A stretch of 13,390 nt of DNA, taken from assembly GCA_027002665.1 (NCBI GenBank), contig JALWZK010000248.1, forward strand, positions 1-13,390. Direction: 5' to 3'. A program made the translations under genes and the position numbers. Shown here in pieces: positions 6,298-13,390 of this stretch. How positions within the stretch are numbered: position 1 is the first letter of the stretch; the number at the start of each line of letters is the position of its first letter. The stretch comes from Campylobacteraceae bacterium. Lineage in GTDB: Bacteria; Campylobacterota; Campylobacteria; Campylobacterales; Sulfurovaceae. The notes beneath the pieces were generated by a model, which saw only the letters and a list, made by a program, of their open reading frames with translations, was not told the DNA's origin and searched no databases.

Positions 6298-7833
6298 ATG
6301 AATAATCTATTTAAGACGCTACTTGGTGCAGGATTTGCTGTTGGAGTTGGTTATTATGTCAATTCAACATTTGGAAATATGGCACACTTAGAGTTTTTAA
6401 TAATGGCTGGAGTATTTGGTGCCTATATGGCGATGAATATTGGGGCAAATGATGTTGCCAATAATGTTGGACCAGCTGTTGGTGCAAGGGCATTAACTAT
6501 CGGTGGTGCTGTTATCATTGCATCTATATTTGAGGCGAGTGGAGCATTAATTGCGGGTGGAGATGTTGTTGGAACTATTAAGAAGGGAATTATCGACCCT
6601 GTAGCCTTTTCAGGTGACCCAATGATGTTTGTATATGCAATGGCGGCCTCACTCTTGGCGGCCGCACTATGGCTAACTCTGGCGACAGCATTTAAAGCTC
6701 CTGTCTCTACTACACACTCTATTGTTGGTGGTGTAATGGGGGCAGGGATTGCGGCTGGTGGTTTTGCGATTGTATCTTGGGGAACAATGGGTAAAATTGT
6801 AGCATCATGGATTATATCTCCTCTGCTTGGCGGACTTATCGCAGGTGGTTTTCTATATATTATTAAGTCACAAATTCTATATACAGAGGATAGACTCAAA
6901 TCTGCTAAGAGAATTGTGCCTATTCTGGTCTCTATTATGGCATGGGCATTTTTAACCTATCTTACACTTAAAGGGTTTAAACATATATGGAGAGATGTTA
7001 TAGAGTTTCTCCCTTTCCTTCCAGAGACAAAAAAACCGACTATCGGTGTTGCTGCATCTTTTGGATTGATTGGTGCAGTTATCACCTATATTATTGTTAA
7101 GCCTAAGATTGTCTCTAAGATTGAAAAGTTAGATAGTGATAGAGGTGCAATTAATACACTATTTACTATTCCACTCATCTTTGCGGCATCAATGTTGAGC
7201 TTTGCTCACGGTGCAAATGATGTTGCAAATGCTGTTGGTCCTCTCGCTGCTATCTATGATGCACTCTCAAATGCGACTATCTCTGCTAAGGCCTCCATTC
7301 CACTCTGGGTAATGGTTACGGGTGGTGTTGGTATATCTGTTGGATTATCTCTATTTGGTCCACGACTTATTAAAACAGTCGGTTCGGAGATTACAGAGCT
7401 TGACCCAATGAGAGCATTCTCAATTATGATGGCAGCTGCCATTACTGTAGTCATCGCCTCTCAACTTGGACTTCCCGTCTCATCTACACATATTGCCGTT
7501 GGTGGAGTATTTGGTGTCGGTTTCTTAAGAGAGTGGTTGGATAGAAAAGGGACAGATGAGATACATAAAGCACTTCAAGCACAACTTAAGGTGGTTGAGG
7601 AGTTTAAAAGAGAGCTAAAAAATATTGGCAATGACTATAAAAGAAAAGCTGAACTCTATGAGATTATTAAAGCAGAAAAGAAGAAGGCAAAGGCAATTAA
7701 GAAGGCACTTAAAGAGACCTATGTCAAACGGGGGATGGTCAATAGAATTGTAGCCGCATGGATTATTACTGTTCCTGTTGCCGGTATTATCTCTGCTATT
7801 ATCTTCTTTATAATTAAGGGTATAGGGGCTTAG
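6298..7833 (+). CDS. PiT family inorganic phosphate permease
   Basis: A cation-coupled phosphate transporter of the inner membrane (PiT/Pho4 family), 511 residues. The signature occurs twice, once in each inverted half: GANDVANNVGP at 49-59 and GANDVANAVGP at 305-315. The paired STTHSIVGG (from 137) and SSTHIAVGG (from 395) blocks also match. About ten to twelve hydrophobic spans are visible. Residues about 415-485 form a long, highly charged, probably coiled-coil cytoplasmic loop before the last span; the central loop is short. The ATG at 6298 has a GGGAG site and a good promoter, and the promoter repeat suggests phosphate control. It stands alone and faces the MFS gene tail to tail, 13 bp away. 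Whether Na+ or H+ drives uptake cannot be read. Confidence 0.93.
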   Translation: MNNLFKTLLGAGFAVGVGYYVNSTFGNMAHLEFLIMAGVFGAYMAMNIGANDVANNVGPAVGARALTIGGAVIIASIFEASGALIAGGDVVGTIKKGIIDPVAFSGDPMMFVYAMAASLLAAALWLTLATAFKAPVSTTHSIVGGVMGAGIAAGGFAIVSWGTMGKIVASWIISPLLGGLIAGGFLYIIKSQILYTEDRLKSAKRIVPILVSIMAWAFLTYLTLKGFKHIWRDVIEFLPFLPETKKPTIGVAASFGLIGAVITYIIVKPKIVSKIEKLDSDRGAINTLFTIPLIFAASMLSFAHGANDVANAVGPLAAIYDALSNATISAKASIPLWVMVTGGVGISVGLSLFGPRLIKTVGSEITELDPMRAFSIMMAAAITVVIASQLGLPVSSTHIAVGGVFGVGFLREWLDRKGTDEIHKALQAQLKVVEEFKRELKNIGNDYKRKAELYEIIKAEKKKAKAIKKALKETYVKRGMVNRIVAAWIITVPVAGIISAIIFFIIKGIGA

Positions 7834-7838
7834 ATTAT

Positions 7839-7857
7839 CTCTAACTCTAAGTTAGAG
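7839..7857. terminator. Hairpin between the convergent permease and MFS genes
   Basis: CTCTAACT (7839-7846) pairs perfectly with AGTTAGAG (7850-7857) around a 3-nt loop, an 8-bp stem exactly where two convergent genes meet; it covers the stop region of the MFS gene. No T run follows on either strand, so it is at best a weak bidirectional terminator or mRNA end-protecting stem. Confidence 0.35.
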
Positions 7858-9076
7858 GTGACTCTCTATCCAACCTTAAGCTAATGATTAAACCTATAAA
7901 TAGGAGTAGAATGGTTAAAAGATATATAAGTTTATAACTTTGAAAACTTTTAAGTAAAAAACCACCGAGTAGAGGAAAAAAGAGACCAAATGAACTAATA
8001 TTTGTCTGTATTGCAGTATAGATAGGTCGTTTCTCTTCGGGAGCTATCTCTATGATGAGATTCATTCCACTATTCTTAAAACCGTCGAGGGCAATACCAT
8101 AGAGAAAAAATATAAGAGCATACATATTGGCATTGCTTGCAAAAAGTGCTATAGTGAATGAAGCTATCATAAAAAGAAAACTTAAAGAGAGCATCTTCTC
8201 ATAATTGCTTATATGTCTCCATAATAGGGAACTACCCACAATACTTCCAACCATCTGCACCATTATAAAACTGCCTAAGAGCCAACCCGTTAGGGTAAGG
8301 GAGTTTTTTGCCTCTAAGATAATAAAAGGTATAGAGAGATAATAGGCAAAACTTAAAAAAATTGCTAAGGTTTGTTGCTGTAAACGGTTATCTTTTTTAA
8401 GAATTATAAAAACATTCCTTATAAAGAGTCTAAAATTTTTCTCTTTGGTTTGTATATTCTCTTTTAACGGTTCATCATTAATAGTTGCAAAGATAAAAAA
8501 ACCGATACCCATAATAAAACTACTAATAATAAAGAGATAACCATAATTGAGAGGTGGCTCGAAATTGCTTAAAACATATCCTGCAACGCCTCCACTAATA
8601 ATAGAGGCAAAAGAGCCTGCTACTTGGCGGTTTGCCATAGTTTTCCCACGATATTTTTTAGAAAAAAGTTTCGCCTGTAGCTCCTTAAAATATATTACTC
8701 CAAATCCGGCAGATAGGGAAAATCCCAAAAGTCCCAGACCGATAAAAACGAGTGTTAATATTTTATTTCTATCTCCAATAAAGAGAATAGTTAATCCTAT
8801 AGTAAACCATGAGAGCCAACGAAAAAAAAAGACCTTTTTTAGATATGGTAAAACCTTTTTATAACTTTGTGCATAAAATGCCGCATAGAGTTGTGTAACT
8901 ATAGCTCCTCCTCGTAATAGAGAAACAAAAAAGCCCACAATAATAACACTATTGCTAAAGTGTTCAATTATAAGTGGTAATACAGTTGAAGGCTCAGCTA
9001 TAGTAATAGATAGAGATAGAAAAAAAGCATGAGCTACATTTTTATAATTATCTATTGGATTGTCTTGTTGTAGCAA
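7847..9076 (-). CDS. Major facilitator superfamily transporter
   Basis: A 409-residue inner-membrane protein with about twelve hydrophobic spans in two halves joined by a charged loop around residues 200-225 (NDEPLKENIQTKEKN). The segments KYRGKTMANRQVAGSFAS and PEEKRPIYTAIQTNISSFG followed by LLGGFLL are typical MFS helix borders in the N- and C-terminal halves. The classical loop 2-3 motif (GxLADRxGRR) is not recognisable; that loop reads AQSYKKVLPYLKK. The substrate is unknown. The start is TTG at 9076 with AAGG 8 nt upstream; the next in-frame ATG is well inside the protein. It is divergent from mnmG across 96 bp. Confidence 0.85.
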   Translation of the reverse strand: MLQQDNPIDNYKNVAHAFFLSLSITIAEPSTVLPLIIEHFSNSVIIVGFFVSLLRGGAIVTQLYAAFYAQSYKKVLPYLKKVFFFRWLSWFTIGLTILFIGDRNKILTLVFIGLGLLGFSLSAGFGVIYFKELQAKLFSKKYRGKTMANRQVAGSFASIISGGVAGYVLSNFEPPLNYGYLFIISSFIMGIGFFIFATINDEPLKENIQTKEKNFRLFIRNVFIILKKDNRLQQQTLAIFLSFAYYLSIPFIILEAKNSLTLTGWLLGSFIMVQMVGSIVGSSLLWRHISNYEKMLSLSFLFMIASFTIALFASNANMYALIFFLYGIALDGFKNSGMNLIIEIAPEEKRPIYTAIQTNISSFGLFFPLLGGFLLKSFQSYKLIYLLTILLLFIGLIISLRLDRESPLT

Positions 9077-9103
9077 TGAATATACCTTACTCTTTTAGAG
9101 AAG

Positions 9104-9112
9104 ATTATAACA
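9104..9112 (-). promoter_or_regulatory. Extended -10 for the MFS gene
   Basis: TGTTATAAT on the minus strand: the TG extension compensates for the lack of a recognisable -35. It predicts a leader of about 20 nt before the TTG start. Confidence 0.5.
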
Positions 9113-9131
9113 AATAAACCATTAGAATTTC

Positions 9132-9140
9132 TGCTATAAT
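9132..9140 (+). promoter_or_regulatory. Extended -10 for mnmG
   Basis: TGCTATAAT on the plus strand, 32 nt before the mnmG ATG, giving a predicted leader of about 26 nt. No good -35 is visible. The ribosome-binding site is weak (AAAGAG, 8 nt from the start). Confidence 0.5.
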
Positions 9141-9172
9141 TTCATCAATTTTTAATAGAAAAGAGTCTTTGA

Positions 9173-11041
9173 ATGAGTTATGATATTATAGTAATAGGTG
9201 GTGGACATGCAGGTATTGAAGCGAGTTTGGCACCTGCCCGAATGGGATTTAAAACTTTAATGATTACTATACTTGTGGAGCAGATTGGGGCATCAAGTTG
9301 CAACCCTGCCATCGGTGGTTTAGCTAAGGGGCATTTGGTAAAGGAGATTGATGCTATCGGTGGAGAGATGGGGTTGGCTACTGATGCAACCGGTTTACAG
9401 TTTAGAATTTTAAATCAATCTAAGGGTCCTGCCGTGAGGGGTAGTAGAGCTCAAATTGATATGGATAGATATAGAATCTATATGCGTAATATCATATTAA
9501 ATACCCCAAATTTAGATGTTAAGCAGGAGATTGTAACTTCACTCATAATAGATAATAATAGAGTTCTTGGGGTTGAGACACAACTTGGAAATAGGTATCT
9601 ATCCTCTAAGGTTATTATCGCATCTGGAACCTTCTTAAATGGAGTTATACATATTGGAGAAAAGCAACAACAGGCGGGACGACAAGGGGAGTTTGCCTCC
9701 ATCGACTTAGCAGAATACTTGAGGGGATTGGGTTTAGATATAGGGCGACTTAAAACGGGAACTTGTGCAAGAATAGAGGGTAACAGTATAGATTTCTCTG
9801 TTATGGAGGCTCAAAATGGAGATAGTAACCCAATACCATTCTCATTTAGAACCGATAGGGAGAGTTTTAATCCAGCTCAACTCCCATGTTATATCACATA
9901 TACAAATGAGACCACACACAATATTATAGAGAGTAACTTCTATAGAGCTCCACTCTTTTCAGGACAGATAGAGGGAGTAGGACCACGATATTGCCCCAGC
10001 ATAGAGGATAAGATAAATAGATTTAGGGATAGACCACGACATCAGATATTTGTAGAGCCTCAAACGAGAGAGGCAAATGAGTTCTATATTAATGGTATGA
10101 GTACATCTCTACCTACCGATGTGCAGTTGGATATGATACGCTCTGTTAAGGGGTTAGAGAATGCCAAAATTGTTCGATATGGATATGCCATTGAGTATGA
10201 TTTTATCCAACCGACAGAGTTAAAACACACCTTAGAGCTAAAAAAGATAGACGGACTATATTGTGCAGGGCAGATAAATGGAACAACAGGATATGAGGAG
10301 GCGGCCGCACAAGGACTCATAGCAGGAATTAACGCCGGATTGGCAATTAGAGACGAAGAGCCTTTTATTTTGAGGAGAGATGAGGCATATATTGGAGTTT
10401 TAATAGATGATTTAGTCACAAAGGGGACAAAAGAGCCATATAGAATGTTTACGAGTCGCTCCGAGTATAGACTTCTCTTGAGAGAAGATAACGCAGATAT
10501 TAGACTATATAGATACGGTAAAAGGTTTGGACTATTAGATAGTGGATATATTCAGAGAATAGAGAAGAAAGAGAGAGATATTAAAGAGGCTTTAGAGTAT
10601 CTAAAGGAGAATTTCGCAACACCAACGAGAGAGTTTATAGAGCTACTCAATAGTATTGGTGAAGAGAAGATAAATGATAAGATATATCTGATAGATTTAT
10701 TGGCTCGTTCATCTATGAGCAAGGAGAAACTTTTAACTCTAATTCCATCTTTTAAAAAGTATAGTAGTGAGATAATAGAGCAGATATTAATAGAGGCAAA
10801 ATATAGCCGTTATATTGAGAAACAGAGATTGCAAGTTAAAAAGATGAGAGATATGTTACAGGTCCAAATCCCAAAAGGATTTGATTTTAGTAAGGTATCT
10901 GGACTGAGTAATGAGATAGTGGAGAAGCTTACTCAGATTAACCCCCCTACTCTATTTAATGCTTCAGAGATTTCAGGGGTAACCCCAGCCTCCTTAGAGA
11001 TTTTACATATATACATTAAAATGGCTCAAAAAGCAAAATAG
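9173..11041 (+). CDS. mnmG: tRNA uridine-34 carboxymethylaminomethyl-modifying enzyme, FAD subunit
   Basis: MnmG (GidA), 622 residues, full family length. With MnmE (not in the window) it uses FAD, methylene-tetrahydrofolate and NADH to build the carboxymethylaminomethyl group on wobble uridine of certain tRNAs. The FAD-binding GGGHAG is at 9-14. [19 protein letters not shown] includes Cys43, and [11 protein letters not shown] carries Cys274, matching the two catalytic cysteines of the E. coli enzyme. [11 protein letters not shown] has an extra cysteine (C198) where many bacteria have proline. [16 protein letters not shown] closes the FAD domain. The C-terminal helical part, from about residue 540, with SRYIEKQ and the SGVTPASL segment, is the MnmE- and tRNA-contacting domain. 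The ATG at 9173 gives the conserved YDIIVIGGG start. It is a single gene, ending 9 bp from the convergent channel gene. Confidence 0.97.
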   Translation: MSYDIIVIGGGHAGIEASLAPARMGFKTLMITILVEQIGASSCNPAIGGLAKGHLVKEIDAIGGEMGLATDATGLQFRILNQSKGPAVRGSRAQIDMDRYRIYMRNIILNTPNLDVKQEIVTSLIIDNNRVLGVETQLGNRYLSSKVIIASGTFLNGVIHIGEKQQQAGRQGEFASIDLAEYLRGLGLDIGRLKTGTCARIEGNSIDFSVMEAQNGDSNPIPFSFRTDRESFNPAQLPCYITYTNETTHNIIESNFYRAPLFSGQIEGVGPRYCPSIEDKINRFRDRPRHQIFVEPQTREANEFYINGMSTSLPTDVQLDMIRSVKGLENAKIVRYGYAIEYDFIQPTELKHTLELKKIDGLYCAGQINGTTGYEEAAAQGLIAGINAGLAIRDEEPFILRRDEAYIGVLIDDLVTKGTKEPYRMFTSRSEYRLLLREDNADIRLYRYGKRFGLLDSGYIQRIEKKERDIKEALEYLKENFATPTREFIELLNSIGEEKINDKIYLIDLLARSSMSKEKLLTLIPSFKKYSSEIIEQILIEAKYSRYIEKQRLQVKKMRDMLQVQIPKGFDFSKVSGLSNEIVEKLTQINPPTLFNASEISGVTPASLEILHIYIKMAQKAK

Positions 11042-11050
11042 GAGTTGTAG

Positions 11051-12142
11051 CTATTTCTTTAGCCACTTCTCTCTTAATTTTTGATGGAAACTACTCTCAA
11101 TTCCATCTGCCTCCCTAAGTTTTAAAAGAGTTCTATCAACGGGTTCTCTTAAAGGACTTCCACTCGGAAAGACTATACCATAATTTTGAGGATTAAATGT
11201 AAATGGTAATACCGCTAAGATTTTTCTCTTCGCCTCTTTATTTATCTTATTTGATAGATATATAAGTCTTGGACCATCATGAACTAAAGCTTGAACTTTA
11301 CCCTTTATAAGAAGTTTAATCCCCTCATCTAAACTTTTAACAGGGATAACATTTGCTCCAATCTTCTCTATATATTTTCTCGGTGCATCAGTAGCCACTG
11401 CGGCTATATATTTACCTGCCAAATCTCTTTCAGAGTGAATAGAGCCACCTATAGTTTGAGCTGTAAGTGCCGCTGTTACAATAGCAGTTAAGATACTAAT
11501 AGCTATAATTCCTACAATGTGCCAAAATAGGTCGATAATTCGAGCTAAACCTTTGCTATGGGGTGTCTCCCAAGTTACTAACATGGTCACTCCCCACCAA
11601 AAGGCATCTCTAATTCCAACAGAGTATCGCTTATCAAATAGGTCTGAATTGGGATTTTCTCTATCTACATACCATCTAAGATGAATTGTAATAAATAGAA
11701 ATAGAAAAAATATTATCATACTCTTGAGAGTTATCATCTTATTTATCTCTTTTGCCATAATAGATAGGACACTTGATGAGGCGTTCTGAGCATTTATCAT
11801 AACTTGAAGTCCGAGTTCATACATAGAGGTAGAGAAATCTATAACCTTCTCTCTATCTGATGTTATAGTTATAGCTGAAATTCCCACATCAATCTTATTA
11901 TCTTTTGCAGCATCTATTAAATCTGTTGTTGAGTTGAAATATACAAATTTTGTCTTAAAACCCAAATCGTGGGCAATCCTATTCCACAAATCAATACTAA
12001 AACCTATCGGTTTTCTCTTCTCAATAGAGACATTTTTATCATACATAACCCAAGGTTCAGAATATTTAATTCCCACCTTTAACTCTTGACTATAAATTGG
12101 ATTGGTAACCAAAAATATAACTATTAAAATGATATATCGCAT
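11051..12142 (-). CDS. GluR0-like ligand-gated ion channel: split periplasmic amino-acid-binding domain with a pore insert
   Basis: A 363-residue membrane receptor-channel. The signal peptide (1-18, MRYIILIVIFLVTNPIYS) is followed by the first lobe of an SBP_bac_3 domain (20-118). That lobe has GFSIDLWNRIA and ISAITITSDREKVIDFS, in which the T-x-R pattern (R97) is the usual clamp for a ligand alpha-carboxylate. The insert follows: M1 at about 139-158, pore helix DAFWWGVTM at 179-187, and M2 at about 202-228. The second lobe comes last, including AVATDAPRKYI and ALVHDGPRL. This is the S1-M1-P-M2-S2 order of prokaryotic ionotropic glutamate receptors. The potassium filter TVGYGD is missing; the pore helix is followed by VTWETPHS (189-196). 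The ATG has AGGAGAG upstream. Ligand and ion are unknown. Confidence 0.82.
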   Translation of the reverse strand: MRYIILIVIFLVTNPIYSQELKVGIKYSEPWVMYDKNVSIEKRKPIGFSIDLWNRIAHDLGFKTKFVYFNSTTDLIDAAKDNKIDVGISAITITSDREKVIDFSTSMYELGLQVMINAQNASSSVLSIMAKEINKMITLKSMIIFFLFLFITIHLRWYVDRENPNSDLFDKRYSVGIRDAFWWGVTMLVTWETPHSKGLARIIDLFWHIVGIIAISILTAIVTAALTAQTIGGSIHSERDLAGKYIAAVATDAPRKYIEKIGANVIPVKSLDEGIKLLIKGKVQALVHDGPRLIYLSNKINKEAKRKILAVLPFTFNPQNYGIVFPSGSPLREPVDRTLLKLREADGIESSFHQKLREKWLKK

Positions 12143-12171
12143 TTTCTCTCCTACTCTTTAATTAAGAAGAG

Positions 12172-12177
12172 ATTATA
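12172..12177 (-). promoter_or_regulatory. -10 element of the channel gene
   Basis: TATAAT on the minus strand, 29 nt before the ATG at 12142 (predicted leader about 23 nt). The -35 position falls inside the first of two repeated palindromes, so this promoter may depend on a regulator bound there. Confidence 0.5.
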
Positions 12178-12193
12178 CTTAATATTTGATATA

Positions 12194-12223
12194 TTTAATA
12201 GTTAAACCAATTTAATAGTTAAA
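12194..12223. promoter_or_regulatory. Two copies of a palindromic 13-mer, candidate operator
   Basis: TTTAATAGTTAAA occurs at 12194-12206 and 12211-12223, 17 bp start to start. Each copy is itself a dyad (TTTAA-TAG-TTAAA). They cover about -30 to -60 of the channel promoter, where an activator or repressor would bind. The AT-rich setting lowers the weight of each half-site, but two exact 13-mers are unlikely to be chance. Confidence 0.45.
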
Positions 12224-12256
12224 TTATGAATATATATGTCACAAATAGTAAAATTA

Positions 12257-13255
12257 CTATTCAATATCTTTCAACTCTTTTCTGAGTGCCTCAATGGTCT
12301 CTTTTGGAATTTTCCATGAGTATCTCTTTATAATCTCACGAATAACAAATCGTTGAGTAAATCTACTATCCAAACTATTAATATGTTTTTTTAAAAGTTG
12401 TGCAATCTCATAATAGCTTTTGGCTTTGGGATACCTTCTATTCAAAATAAAAAAAATATTCATAGAAGTTCGATAATCTCTATTGATTAATGCTTGAAAT
12501 GCTTTTGTTTCCAATTGGCTCTGTGACATTTCACTATATATAGGAGGCTTTTTTAAAATGGGAGACGATTTATTAATTCCTAAAAAAACTGCAATAGCTG
12601 TGGCTATAGATACTACCAGAAGTAGAATATATCCTTTTATTGATGATTTCGATTTGGCATTTTTTCCAATTATGGTTTTTGCCTCTCTCTCCAATAACTC
12701 GTGAGGCATATCTTTCCAAACCTCTCTTAGATAGGAGATATCAATGGCATAAGCGATACTTGAACCCTCTTTATTTGAAATTATACCGATAACTTTACCT
12801 GAATTTTTACATATAACCGGTGAGCCACTATTTCCCCTATCAAAATTGAAACCATCTTTCGCCTTAATTTTACGAACTCTATAGAAGAGTTCATTTTTTT
12901 TAGAGTGAAGTTCAATCGATTCCCTATAAAGTGTAGCATTAATATATTTTTTTTGAGTAAATTTTTGATTAAAAGTGCTAAATCCAATTACTTTAACATC
13001 TGAACTATTGCACTCACCTATCTGTAAAGTTAGAGGAGATAGATTTAATCTTGAGACATATAGTATTGCCATATCTATAAAGGAACCTTCAGCGACCACC
13101 TTTGCTAAAACATTTTCCACTATAGGTATTTTAACATCATCTACAACATGTGCACAAGTTAATATATAGACCCCTTTTTCATCATTACAGATAACAAAAC
13201 CTGTTCCGAAACTATTATTGACAATACTCTCAATGGCGACAATACTACTGCTCAT
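12257..13255 (-). CDS. Membrane-anchored trypsin-like serine protease with helical C-terminal domain
   Basis: A 332-residue protein with an S1-type protease fold at 1-180. The triad is intact: His36 in TCAHVVDD, Asp61 in FIDMAIL, and Ser143 in DRGNSGSPV. No signal peptide precedes it. A single span (about 208-227, GYILLLVVSIATAIAVFLG) follows a lysine-rich stretch (KNAKSKSSIK), so the positive-inside rule puts the protease in the cytoplasm and the last 105 residues in the periplasm. That C-terminal part is helical; AFQALINRDYRTSMNIFFIL to YYEIAQLL looks like a TPR-type pair. HtrA and DegS proteases have the reverse topology and a PDZ domain, absent here. It might transmit an envelope signal to proteolysis or belong to a stress or defence response; this is inference. 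The ATG has GGAG 7 nt upstream. The channel gene lies 114 bp downstream. Confidence 0.78.
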   Translation of the reverse strand: MSSSIVAIESIVNNSFGTGFVICNDEKGVYILTCAHVVDDVKIPIVENVLAKVVAEGSFIDMAILYVSRLNLSPLTLQIGECNSSDVKVIGFSTFNQKFTQKKYINATLYRESIELHSKKNELFYRVRKIKAKDGFNFDRGNSGSPVICKNSGKVIGIISNKEGSSIAYAIDISYLREVWKDMPHELLEREAKTIIGKNAKSKSSIKGYILLLVVSIATAIAVFLGINKSSPILKKPPIYSEMSQSQLETKAFQALINRDYRTSMNIFFILNRRYPKAKSYYEIAQLLKKHINSLDSRFTQRFVIREIIKRYSWKIPKETIEALRKELKDIE

Positions 13256-13294
13256 TTTCCAACTCCTTTTAATTCATAATATTCAACTTCATCT

Positions 13295-13303
13295 ATTATA
13301 ACA
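13295..13303 (-). promoter_or_regulatory. Extended -10 of the protease gene
   Basis: TGTTATAAT on the minus strand, about 40 nt before the ATG (predicted leader near 33 nt). The -35 region touches the dyad at 13323-13348. Confidence 0.5.
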
Positions 13304-13322
13304 TAATCAGAAGTTAAATTTT

Positions 13323-13348
13323 ATTTCATAAAAAGAGTTTTATGAAAT
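13323..13348. promoter_or_regulatory. 11-bp perfect AT-rich dyad upstream of the protease promoter
   Basis: ATTTCATAAAA (13323-13333) and TTTTATGAAAT (13338-13348) are exact complements around the loop AGAG. Neither strand continues into a T run, so it does not look like a terminator. Its edge meets the -35 position of the protease promoter, fitting a regulator-binding dyad. The rest of 13256-13390 holds no recognisable gene. Confidence 0.4.
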
Positions 13349-13390
13349 TATTGACTTCAATTCAGAAATTAAAATAGTTATTTATTAATT

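Noticed and set aside
6423..6899. A 158-codon minus-strand frame inside the phosphate permease
   Set aside because: It is antisense to the GAND-containing region; its alanine/proline-rich translation follows from the codon bias of a glycine/alanine-rich membrane protein, and no start signal is visible.
6658..10308. Two identical GC-only octamers GCGGCCGC (6658-6665 and 10301-10308) in AT-rich DNA
   Set aside because: Both encode Ala-Ala-Ala in conserved protein segments of the permease and MnmG, so protein constraint explains them.
11046..11065. Imperfect hairpin at the mnmG / channel convergent junction
   Set aside because: The 7-bp stem contains a mismatch and no T run follows on either strand; too weak to call a terminator.
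12244..12261. Short palindrome AATAGTAAAATTACTATT at the protease stop codon
   Set aside because: The stem is all but AT-only, the loop is only 2 nt and no T tract follows; it may be chance in an AT-rich gap.

Overview
The window looks like chromosomal DNA from a member of the Campylobacterota (Epsilonproteobacteria). The evidence is an AT-rich composition (about one third G+C by eye), heavy use of ATA, AGA and TTA codons, short TATAAT-type promoters, and proteins of the kind seen in that phylum: NspC of the carboxyspermidine route, a Helicobacter-type Gpt, a two-domain NosL protein, a PiT phosphate permease with a charged C-terminal loop, and MnmG. The genus cannot be told from the sequence. 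Genes are tightly packed, and no stretch over 300 bases lacks a gene. I see no rRNA, tRNA, CRISPR array or insertion sequence.

Layout. (1) 1-3943, all on the minus strand, reading right to left: nspC (polyamine synthesis), gpt (purine salvage), a TrpG/PabA glutamine amidotransferase, and an M16 zinc peptidase that runs off the left edge. gpt, pabA and the peptidase overlap or nearly touch and should be one transcript. A 148-bp gap holding two inverted repeats and an orphan Shine-Dalgarno separates nspC from them. (2) 4036-5118, plus strand: a secreted protein with two NosL (copper-binding) domains joined by what looks like a haem-less cytochrome c domain. (3) 5110-6132, minus strand: a small CopD-like membrane protein followed directly by a ComF-type phosphoribosyltransferase. 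(4) 6298-7833, plus strand: a PiT phosphate permease whose promoter carries an 11-bp direct repeat like a Pho box. (5) 7847-9076, minus strand: an MFS transporter. (6) 9173-11041, plus strand: mnmG. (7) 11051-13255, minus strand: a GluR0-like ligand-gated channel and, upstream of it, a membrane-anchored trypsin-like protease, each with its own promoter and a dyad or repeat element close by.

Most of the window is housekeeping (polyamines, purines, folate or tryptophan, phosphate uptake, tRNA modification). The accessory interest is at the right end. The predicted ionotropic-receptor-like protein keeps the S1-M1-P-M2-S2 layout but has no TVGYGD potassium filter. The protease places a complete His-Asp-Ser triad in the cytoplasm, tied by one membrane span to a helical periplasmic domain. 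The NosL pair is the third unusual protein. NosL and the CopD-like protein give the middle of the window a possible copper theme, but they are convergent and not co-transcribed.

Four of the twelve genes (nspC, comF, the CopD-like gene and the MFS gene) appear to start at TTG. Seven TATAAT-type -10 elements lie at a consistent distance upstream of starts, giving predicted leaders of about 20-35 nt.
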